Assembly: GCA_964635975.1 (NCBI GenBank)
Contig: CAZWPO010000029.1
Location: 1-27,390 of the forward strand
Origin: UBA5314 sp964635975
GTDB taxonomy: Bacteria > Bacillota > Syntrophomonadia > Syntrophomonadales > Syntrophomonadaceae
Reading direction: 5' to 3'
Length of the DNA stretch: 27,390 nt
The notes beneath the pieces are model-generated. The model did no database searches and had not been told where the DNA came from. It saw nothing but the letters and a program-made list of their open reading frames with translations. The position numbers and the translations under genes are program-made. The first letter of the stretch is position 1, and each line of letters starts with the position of its first letter. Positions 1 to 6,189 of this stretch are shown here, one piece after another.

Positions 1-102
1 TGTAAAAAACAGCGCCCTGGCTGCCAGCATTAACATGATCAAGTAGAGTATGTAAGCAGGTAGAAATATAGTTCCGGGAATGGACTGTAAAAAATCCACC
101 AC
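1..102 (-). CDS. N-terminal fragment of a membrane protein (runs off left edge)
   Basis: A minus-strand reading frame starts with GTG at 100-102 (a second GTG follows directly) and stays open for 34 codons to the window edge. AGGAGG lies 5 bases upstream of the first GTG, a near-ideal ribosome binding site. The visible peptide begins (M/V)VDFLQSIPGT and continues as a hydrophobic stretch (residues about 10-34) that looks like a first transmembrane segment. The family cannot be told from this fragment. It follows the NRDE-family gene on the same strand, separated by a terminator-like hairpin, so it is probably a separate transcription unit or only partly co-transcribed. Confidence 0.6.
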   Translation of the reverse strand, partial: MVDFLQSIPGTIFLPAYILYLIMLMLAARALFFT

Positions 103-137
103 TGTCACCTCCTCCCTAATATTTCTCCAGGAAGTAA

Positions 138-167
138 CAAAACCCTGCCACATAAGACAGGGTTTTG
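138..167 (-). terminator. Hairpin terminator after the NRDE gene
   Basis: A perfect 10-bp inverted repeat (138-147 with 158-167, arms CAAAACCCTG and CAGGGTTTTG, 10-base loop) lies 14 bases past the stop codon of the NRDE gene. The T-rich arm gives a short U run within the stem on either strand. It fits an intrinsic terminator for the minus-strand gene. Confidence 0.6.
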
Positions 168-181
168 ATTCATTTATATTA

Positions 182-955
182 CTACTGCACAGTAAACTTG
201 TAGTGGACGTCACTACACAGGGCAGCCTGCTGTATCAAAAAAGTCCTTTCCCAGAATTGGACGCCATCATCACGGTCCATCAATATGAGCGTTGTCGTCC
301 GGGTGCCGTAATCATACTCCGCACTCTCGATAAATAGCGGTGAGAGTATTCTCTCTAATTCCAGACTGACACCCGTGCTTGGCAATTCATGATCGCTGGC
401 CCGCTCCTTGTCAGCCATCAGCTCGAAGAGGCGCTCCGCCTCAACATCTGTTTCTTTCAAGCAATCAGCCAGACCCTTGATTCCCCTGGTCACTTTAGGC
501 CAGGGAACATTCATCAGGCTGTTGCTGAGTCCGTGAAAGCCCTTTTCCACTCTGCGCACTAGCTTCTCCCGGTTGGAAAAATAAAACATTTCATCACGAT
601 TCCCGGCTAGAAGATTGTAGCCATTATACCTGCCGCCTTCATCCAAAAGGCTTTGCAAATAACTCTCGGGGTGGATATCGCCTTCCAGGTATCTCTGAAC
701 CAGATGCCCACGCGATGGGGCGGCCGGATTGACACTCGATGGATCGCGATAATTGGTCAGGGTGGCGAAACGCCCGCAGGTGGTTATCCCCATCCAGGTG
801 CCGCCCTCTTTTAAATCCTTCCCGGCCAGGGTAGAAGGATTTTCAGGCCAATAATAGGCTGGCAGGGTAGGCCGGTGATAGAACTCATCCCGGTTTGCCG
901 CTACTACCAGTTTATATTTTTCATGGCAATCATAGGCCCAGAGAACCAGACACAC
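182..955 (-). CDS. NRDE (TANGO2-like) family protein
   Basis: The protein of about 257 residues belongs to the NRDE family, named for its Asn-Arg-Asp-Glu motif, seen here in VAANRDEFYHRPT about 20 residues from the start. The family (TANGO2 and Ser/Thr-rich T10 homologues) has an Ntn-hydrolase-like fold and no firmly assigned reaction. I chose the GTG at 953-955 because family members normally begin Met-Cys-Leu and this start gives (M)CLVLWAYDCHEKYKLV, with AAGGTGAG four bases upstream. A GTG at 962-964 would add three residues but leaves almost no spacing to a ribosome binding site. Other expected features are GGTWMGI and the TNYRDP stretch. It lies 128 bases downstream of the ATPase gene on the same strand and may be read with it. 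The function remains open. Confidence 0.85.
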   Translation of the reverse strand: MCLVLWAYDCHEKYKLVVAANRDEFYHRPTLPAYYWPENPSTLAGKDLKEGGTWMGITTCGRFATLTNYRDPSSVNPAAPSRGHLVQRYLEGDIHPESYLQSLLDEGGRYNGYNLLAGNRDEMFYFSNREKLVRRVEKGFHGLSNSLMNVPWPKVTRGIKGLADCLKETDVEAERLFELMADKERASDHELPSTGVSLELERILSPLFIESAEYDYGTRTTTLILMDRDDGVQFWERTFLIQQAALCSDVHYKFTVQ

Positions 956-1083
956 AAATCTCACCTTCCATCCCCAATATAATTCATTTGCTGCATTATC
1001 TACATTATTTGTCTACAGGGTAGCTCAGATCTGCCTGGATGTAAATAGCTTTTAATCCCTCAGGATCATATCGGTCCATGCTT

Positions 1084-3723
1084 TTAATAGGATCTTATCT
1101 CCTCGTCTTCCTGGCTGTGCTTAATCAATCCGAAAGCCTTTGATAATTCCAGAACCAGAACCGGAACCATCGATAGCCCCAGTGCCAGAAGATACATTGC
1201 CAATGACAGGCGGGTCAGACCGAATGCGAATGAAACCGGAGAAAGCGCAACCAGGGCTATCAAAATGGTGGATACCGATGCGGCTCCGTTCAAATACATA
1301 TTTGAAAAAATCCCAATTTTGAACAGCGAATGCTCTGAGCGCATGTTGAAAGAGTGGATCACCTGGGACATGGCCAGTATCAGAAAGGCCATGGTCCGCC
1401 CTGCAGTGATGTCTCCCGTACTTCTCCATCCAATGTAAAAGCCTATCAGAGTCAAGGTGGCAAACATAGCTCCCTGAAGCACAACCCGAGTTCCCAAACC
1501 GTGGGCAAATATGCCCTCTTCCTTGGGTTTGGGCTTGCGGTTCATAACATCGCTGGATACCGATTCCATTCCCAGCGCAATAGCTGGAAGACTGTCGGTA
1601 ACCAGGTTGATCCATAAAAGCTGCATGGCCAGCAGTGGCGTCTGGTGCCAGATAAGCATAGCCAGGAAAACAGTAAAAACTTCTCCGATATTGGTTCCCA
1701 ATAAAAACGCAACCGCTTTTCTGATGTTGTCGTAGATACCCCTGCCTTCACGCACCGCATCTACGATGGAAGCAAAATTGTCATCTGTTAGGATCATGTC
1801 AGCCGCACCTTTTGCGACATCTGTGCCGGTGATGCCCATTGCGCATCCAATGTCGGCGGCTTTCAATGCTGGGGCGTCATTAACGCCATCCCCGGTCATA
1901 GATACGACCGCTCCCCGGCTTTGCCAGGCTCGTACGATTCTGAGCTTATCATGCGGCGAAACCCTGGCATAAACTGATATATCTTGCACTTTGTCTTTGA
2001 GCTCTTCATCAGTCCAGGCCGTCATATCTGCTCCGCTGACCGCTTTATCCCCGTCATGCTGAATCCCCAGATCCCGGGCTATAGCAGATGCGGTGGTAAT
2101 ATGGTCGCCCGTGATCATGACCGGTTTTATCCCGGCCCGAATGCAGAGTGCAACTGCGTCCCGGGCTTCCGGGCGGGGAGGGTCTATCATTCCCAGCAGG
2201 CCCATGAATATCAGGTCGCTTTCAAGCTCTTCTACGCTCGGTATGGTTGGAACAAGTGGTATTTCTTTATAGGCTACGGCCAGCACGCGCAGGGCTTGTC
2301 GGCTCAGTTCTTCGTTGATCTGCCTGCCCAACTCCAAGTCACCGGCAATGCATAAGCTCTCCAGAACGTCAAAAGCCCCTTTGACTATTACCAGGTTCCT
2401 CCCATCTATATTATGAATCGTGCTCATCAGTTTTCTTTCCGAGTCGAAAGGCAGTTCGCCAAGCCTTGGATAAAGGCGGTTCAATTTATCCTTGCTGATC
2501 CCGTTCCTCAGGGCAGCAAAGACGATGGCAGTTTCAGTAGGATCGCCGATATGCTTAACCTTGCCTCCTTCAATCTCCACCGCTCCATCTGAGCATAAAG
2601 CAGCATATTGAAGGAGTTTCTGAATATCAGCTGTATTATTCTCAGCAATGTCTTCCCGGACATTATTCTCGGCCGCAAATCCCGTCAAGAGTGTCATCTG
2701 GTTCATGGTCAAGGTGCCGGTCTTATCTGAGCAGATGACCGATGCGCTGCCCAGGGTCTCCACTGCGGGCAGGCGCCTTATAATGGCGTTTTTCTTAACC
2801 ATACGCTGCACCCCGATGGATAGTACGATCGTGACGATCGCCGGCAGGCCTTCGGGAATTGCCGAGACGGCCAGAGATACTGCTATCATGAAGATTTCCA
2901 GCACCCTCATGCCTTCGATAATACCGATGATAAATATAACGGCACAGGCTATTAGAGCCATAAAGCCCAGGTATTTACCCAGCGCAGCCAGTTTGTGCTG
3001 CAGTGGGGTCTGAACGCTCAATTCGTTTTCCAACAGGTCAGCAATTTTACCCATCTCCGTGTTCATCCCGGTCGCTGTTACAACGGCTCTTCCGCGGCCA
3101 TAGGCAATACTGCACCCGGAATAAAGCATGTTGTAGCGGTCCCCCAGTGGATCGTCTACCTCAGCCGTCATCGTGCATTCTTTTTCCACGGGAACCGATT
3201 CTCCCGTCAGAACTGATTCATCGGATTTTAAGCTGGCGTCCTCAATGATCCTGGCGTCTGCCGGCACATAATCTCCGGACTCAACTGAGATAATATCACC
3301 AGGCACCAGGCAAGCCGCCTCTATAATCATTTCTTTGCCGTCCCTGAACACACGGGCATGTGGCGCTGACAGGCTGCTGAGCGCCTCCAACGCCTTTTCT
3401 GCCTTGCTCTCCTGCATCACTCCCATAATAGCATTAAGGACCACTATCATAATGATCAGGCCCGGCTCCCAAAAGCCCCCACTTTCCTGCTCATATATAG
3501 CAACAACAAAAGAAATAAATGCTGCTATAATCAAGATGATGATCATTACATCCTTAAACTGCTCAAAGAAATGCTGGAGGAGGGTTTTCTTTTCTTTTGC
3601 CTTAAGCTTGTTCTCCCCGTATTCGTGCAGCCGCCGGGCCGCTTCATCTGAGCTCAATCCCGAATTGGGATCGACCCGCCAGTGATGGAGCACCTGGTAA
3701 TAATCTAAATTGTGAGGTATCAA
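1084..3723 (-). CDS. P-type ATPase, Ca2+/Mn2+-transporting (P2A type)
   Basis: An 879-residue cation pump of the SERCA/PMR1 (P2A) group, close in length to Bacillus YloB. Visible landmarks are the N-terminal cation-ATPase domain, TGES (173-176), PEGL in M4 (290-293), the phosphorylated Asp333 in DKTGT, GDPTE (393-397), KGA (448-450), MITGD (536-540) and GDGVND (611-616). Ligands matching SERCA calcium site II are present: Glu291 (M4), Asn706 and Asp710 (M6), with Asn678 and Glu681 in M5. At the position of SERCA Glu908 in M8 there is Gln787, so site I is probably absent and one ion is moved per cycle. Translation starts at TTG (3721-3723) behind GGGGGGAGGG. The leader contains a yybP-ykoY-like Mn2+ riboswitch and terminator, so Mn2+ export is as likely as Ca2+ export. 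Family assignment is firm; substrate is inferred. Confidence 0.93.
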   Translation of the reverse strand: MIPHNLDYYQVLHHWRVDPNSGLSSDEAARRLHEYGENKLKAKEKKTLLQHFFEQFKDVMIIILIIAAFISFVVAIYEQESGGFWEPGLIIMIVVLNAIMGVMQESKAEKALEALSSLSAPHARVFRDGKEMIIEAACLVPGDIISVESGDYVPADARIIEDASLKSDESVLTGESVPVEKECTMTAEVDDPLGDRYNMLYSGCSIAYGRGRAVVTATGMNTEMGKIADLLENELSVQTPLQHKLAALGKYLGFMALIACAVIFIIGIIEGMRVLEIFMIAVSLAVSAIPEGLPAIVTIVLSIGVQRMVKKNAIIRRLPAVETLGSASVICSDKTGTLTMNQMTLLTGFAAENNVREDIAENNTADIQKLLQYAALCSDGAVEIEGGKVKHIGDPTETAIVFAALRNGISKDKLNRLYPRLGELPFDSERKLMSTIHNIDGRNLVIVKGAFDVLESLCIAGDLELGRQINEELSRQALRVLAVAYKEIPLVPTIPSVEELESDLIFMGLLGMIDPPRPEARDAVALCIRAGIKPVMITGDHITTASAIARDLGIQHDGDKAVSGADMTAWTDEELKDKVQDISVYARVSPHDKLRIVRAWQSRGAVVSMTGDGVNDAPALKAADIGCAMGITGTDVAKGAADMILTDDNFASIVDAVREGRGIYDNIRKAVAFLLGTNIGEVFTVFLAMLIWHQTPLLAMQLLWINLVTDSLPAIALGMESVSSDVMNRKPKPKEEGIFAHGLGTRVVLQGAMFATLTLIGFYIGWRSTGDITAGRTMAFLILAMSQVIHSFNMRSEHSLFKIGIFSNMYLNGAASVSTILIALVALSPVSFAFGLTRLSLAMYLLALGLSMVPVLVLELSKAFGLIKHSQEDEEIRSY

Positions 3724-3789
3724 TACAATACCCTCCCCCCAAATTGCTTATCTTCTAAGCATTATTATTCCCACAATCTTGTATATCGA

Positions 3790-3835
3790 TGAAAAATAAA
3801 AGACTCACAGGCAGTTTACACTACCCATGAGTCTT
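3790..3835 (-). terminator. Riboswitch-associated terminator in the ATPase leader
   Basis: On the minus strand AAGACTCA (3828-3835) pairs with TGAGTCTT (3800-3807); the stem can extend inward by seven more pairs including G-U wobbles to about 15 bp, and is followed by TTTATTTTT. It lies between the GGGGAGTAG riboswitch core and the TTG start of the ATPase, the usual position of an expression-platform terminator. Confidence 0.75.
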
Positions 3836-3841
3836 GTTCAT

Positions 3842-3950
3842 TAAGGTAAACCAGACCTTAAAGGCCGGTATGTTGGTTTACCACACAGTCCTCTACACTA
3901 AATCATCGTGTTTCAGCTGTGCAAACTACTCCCCCACGGAATATTCGTTT
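3842..3950 (-). promoter_or_regulatory. yybP-ykoY-like Mn2+ riboswitch
   Basis: The minus strand reads GGGGAGTAG at 3926-3934, the hallmark L1 sequence of yybP-ykoY RNAs, and CAACATACCGG at about 3865-3875, resembling the conserved L3 partner. Between and around them are CACAG/CTGTG pairing and a perfect 9-bp helix, GGTAAACCA (3874-3882) with TGGTTTACC (3845-3853). A terminator follows and then a P-type ATPase gene. Known members of this class bind Mn2+ and often switch on Mn2+ exporters, including P-type ATPases. I assigned the class by motif reading; exact boundaries are approximate. Confidence 0.75.
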
Positions 3951-3955
3951 TTTCT

Positions 3956-3984
3956 AATATGACATATAGACTGATAATTTGCAA
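3956..3984 (-). promoter_or_regulatory. Candidate sigma-A promoter for the riboswitch-ATPase unit
   Basis: On the minus strand TTGCAA (3979-3984) is separated by 17 bases from CATATT (3956-3961). Each box matches the consensus at about four of six positions. The start would fall a few bases before the riboswitch. CCCACGGA and TCCGTGGG flank this region as an 8-bp inverted repeat with a loop of about 50 bases. Confidence 0.4.
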
Positions 3985-4035
3985 GATTGTCCGTGGGATT
4001 TCGTTTCGACTTTTTATATCTCTTTCAGCAGGCTA

Positions 4036-5388
4036 TTATGAGCCCATTATCTGCAGTGTGCTGGCCGGTCCATAGTTATAGCCGTCTTCACCATGCTGAG
4101 TTATATCCAAACCAGTTTCTTCATCTTCATCGGAAACCCGAAGCGGTGCGAAGAGGCTCAGAGCTTTCAATATAATGAATGTTCCCAGTGCCGCAAAGGT
4201 TATCGTTGCCAACACAGCTTCAACCTGAACCAGTAATAAATGAGAATTACCTAACAGCAGCCCATCGACGCCGGCCGGATTAATGGCCGATGAAGCAAAT
4301 ACTCCCGTTGCCAGGGCTCCAAAAATGCCGCCCACACCATGAATTCCAAAAGCATCAAGGGAATCGTCATAACCCAGTTTGGTTTTCATCTTGCTTACAG
4401 CAAAGTAGCACAATGGTCCTACTATCAAACCCATTATGATAGCGCTTCCCGGGCCCACAAATCCGGCTGCCGGGGTAATAGCTACCAGCCCTGCCACCAG
4501 GCCGCTGGCCACTCCCAATGCAGTGGGCTTGCCATGGTGCAGCCATTCCGCACCTGCCCAGCTAAGCGCTCCAGCAGCCGCACAGGTATTGGTAACCAGC
4601 AATGCAGATCCTGCCAGGCCATTAGCTCCCAGGGCGCTGCCGGCATTGAAACCGAACCATCCTAACCAGAGCAAGCCGGCTCCCAGCATCGTCATAGGCA
4701 AATTATGCGGTACTATGGGATCCATGCCCACCTCGCGACGGCGTCCCAGAAGCATGCAGGCAACCAATCCCGAAACACCAGAGCTTATATGAACTACTGT
4801 GCCGCCAGCAAAATCCAAAGCTCCCAGGTTGCGCAGCCACCCATCCACTCCCCAAACCCAGTGGGCCAGCGGATCATAAATCAGGGTAGTCCACAATAAG
4901 ACGAAAGCCACGAATATGGAAAATCTCATGCGTTCGGCGAAAGCCCCGGAAATAAGGGCTACTGTGATAATTGCAAACATCATCTGATACATTACAAAAA
5001 CCTGGTGGGGTATCGTGGCGGAATAGGCTGGATTGGGATCGCCGCCAACGCCGCTTAAGCCCAACCACTGCAGGCTGCCGACCAGATGATTGATATCCGC
5101 CCCAAATCCCAGTGTATAACCTATCAATACCCATTGTACTGACACTAAAGCAATAGCCGCAAAGCTCTGCATGATCGTGTTTAGCACATTTTTGCTGCGC
5201 ACCATGCCTCCATAAAAGAGTGCCAATCCCGGGGTCATAATAAAGACCAGGCCGGTGCAAATAATAATAAACGATGTATCACCGGTATCGACTGCGGGTG
5301 CATCAGCTGCTGCCGCCGCAAATGGAAGAACAAATAAAGCTATCAACAAAGCTGTAAGTAAGCTTACCCATCTTATTTTTTCTTTCAT
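4036..5388 (-). CDS. amtB: Ammonium transporter
   Basis: A 450-residue Amt/MEP/Rh channel for ammonium uptake in the cytoplasmic membrane. It opens with a signal peptide (MKEKIRWVSLLTALLIALF, cleavage near AAAAADA), then about 11 transmembrane helices. The Amt signature DFAGGTVVHISSG ends in the first pore histidine, His200, and the second of the twin pair is His350 in GIHGVGGIFGAL. The C-terminal cytoplasmic tail (about 418-450) carries the DEDEETGLDITQHGEDGY region that couples to PII proteins. I chose ATG 5386-5388 because GAGGG sits six bases upstream and it gives a clean signal peptide; the frame extends 34 codons further, but that part is the conserved leader hairpin. The glnB gene lies directly upstream, the common glnB/K-amtB pairing. 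Confidence 0.96.
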   Translation of the reverse strand: MKEKIRWVSLLTALLIALFVLPFAAAAADAPAVDTGDTSFIIICTGLVFIMTPGLALFYGGMVRSKNVLNTIMQSFAAIALVSVQWVLIGYTLGFGADINHLVGSLQWLGLSGVGGDPNPAYSATIPHQVFVMYQMMFAIITVALISGAFAERMRFSIFVAFVLLWTTLIYDPLAHWVWGVDGWLRNLGALDFAGGTVVHISSGVSGLVACMLLGRRREVGMDPIVPHNLPMTMLGAGLLWLGWFGFNAGSALGANGLAGSALLVTNTCAAAGALSWAGAEWLHHGKPTALGVASGLVAGLVAITPAAGFVGPGSAIIMGLIVGPLCYFAVSKMKTKLGYDDSLDAFGIHGVGGIFGALATGVFASSAINPAGVDGLLLGNSHLLLVQVEAVLATITFAALGTFIILKALSLFAPLRVSDEDEETGLDITQHGEDGYNYGPASTLQIMGS

Positions 5389-5438
5389 GTTAATCCCTCT
5401 TTTCCTGTTATATAATCTCATTAGCCTTCCCCCAAAAT

Positions 5439-5493
5439 TAACAAAGGCACTTTTATCCTCAGGGTCCCTGCCCCTGTTCATAAGCGCCATTGC
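5439..5493 (-). repeat. amtB leader hairpin, copy B
   Basis: Second copy of a long imperfect hairpin. On the minus strand GCAATGGCGCTTA (5481-5493) pairs with AAGTGCCTTTGTTA (about 5439-5452) in a stem of 11 or more pairs with one T-T mismatch and one G-U. The apical part differs from copy A but can itself fold (CAGGG with CCCTG). It ends about 50 bases before the amtB start codon and is in frame with amtB, without a good ribosome binding site of its own. Confidence 0.6.
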
Positions 5494-5580
5494 TAGTTTT
5501 GTTGGTATTCTTTTAAACTGTTTTTGCCTCTAAGGCGGCAATTATTAATGTATTAAACCTGGCGGGATTGGCCCTTAAAA

Positions 5581-5634
5581 TAACAAAGGCACTTGTTCCA
5601 AGGAGATATACTCCTCATCTTAAGCGCCATTGCC
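5581..5634 (-). repeat. amtB leader hairpin, copy A
   Basis: First copy in the glnB-amtB gap. GCAATGGCGCTTA (5621-5633) pairs with AAGTGCCTTTGTTA (5581-5593 region), the same stem arms as copy B, while the apex carries a different small hairpin (AGGAG with CTCCT). Conserved stem arms with diverged apices in the leader of an ammonium transporter suggest a regulatory RNA element. No known RNA class was recognised. Confidence 0.6.
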
Positions 5635-5663
5635 AGGTTTTTATCAAGTTTAACCTTATAAAG

Positions 5664-6002
5664 CTATAAAGCCGATCCGCCTTCCTCACGGGTACTGATG
5701 CGAATAATCCTTTCAATGGGATAAACGAATATCTTGCCATCCCCGTTCTTGCCTGTCCTGCAGTGATTAATAATAGTTGATATTATGTTTTCTACCGATT
5801 CATCATGACAGACAATTTCTATTTTTACCTTGGGATTCAGATCAACTGAAAGCTCCCGCCCGCGGTAATACTGCTTCTGAACCCCCTGCAGGCCGCGTCC
5901 TTTGACATCGTAAACAGTCATCCCCCGGATCTGTATTTTTTCAAGGGCTTCTTTTACTTCGTCTAATTTGTTTGGTCTGATAATCGCCTCGATTTTTTTC
6001 AT
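5664..6002 (-). CDS. glnB: Nitrogen regulatory protein PII
   Basis: A 112-residue PII signal protein, the family's normal length. It binds ATP/ADP and 2-oxoglutarate as a trimer and typically docks on AmtB. The T-loop spans residues about 37-55 (QGVQKQYYRGRELSVD), and the B-loop is TGKNGDGKIFV. Alignment by eye with E. coli GlnB puts Leu at position 51, where the uridylylated Tyr normally sits; Tyr45 and Tyr46 are present just before. Control by uridylylation at Tyr51 is therefore unlikely. The ATG (6000-6002) has GGAGG eight bases upstream. It is followed by amtB, with about 275 bases of structured leader between them. It could equally be called glnK by context. Confidence 0.95.
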   Translation of the reverse strand: MKKIEAIIRPNKLDEVKEALEKIQIRGMTVYDVKGRGLQGVQKQYYRGRELSVDLNPKVKIEIVCHDESVENIISTIINHCRTGKNGDGKIFVYPIERIIRISTREEGGSAL

Positions 6003-6039
6003 CCTGCTTCCCTCCTTTGTTCACGTGCTCCAATACAGC

Positions 6040-6088
6040 AAAAAAAGGAGTCATGCCCCTCCCGCGTCCGGGAATGCATAAACTCCTT
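6040..6088 (-). terminator. Terminator in the glnB leader (attenuator candidate)
   Basis: On the minus strand AAGGAGT (6082-6088) pairs with ACTCCTT (6045-6051), with inner ATGC/GCAT and TCCCG/CGGGA helices, followed by a run of Ts. It lies downstream of a promoter-like sequence and upstream of glnB. Its 5' arm overlaps an alternative hairpin, TAAAC and GTTTA around the hexaloop GAAGGA (6079-6094). It may also end transcripts coming from carB. Confidence 0.75.
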
Positions 6089-6136
6089 CGTTTACTCTTT
6101 AGTATTGGCTACGTTTAAAGTATAGTCTGATTAACT

Positions 6137-6176
6137 ATTATAGTAAAGGCTCTTTGATTAAACATACTGTATACCT
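6137..6176 (-). promoter_or_regulatory. Promoter and conserved upstream element of glnB-amtB
   Basis: The minus strand has TATAAT (6137-6142) and no good -35 box. About 21 bases upstream lies a 13-base element (plus-strand ATACTGTATACCT, 6164-6176) that recurs at 19021-19033 upstream of the ANTAR-glnA operon. The core ATAC-T-GTAT is an inverted repeat. An activator- or repressor-binding site near -35 to -45 is a reasonable reading. Confidence 0.5.
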
Positions 6177-6189
6177 GATCATCCCAGTT

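Noticed and set aside
1984..2355. A 123-codon plus-strand frame within the ATPase gene
   Set aside because: Antisense to a conserved P-type ATPase; composition looks like a shadow frame.
5389..5490. A 34-codon N-terminal extension of amtB
   Set aside because: It comes from the conserved leader hairpin, has no ribosome binding site, and would bury the signal peptide inside the protein.
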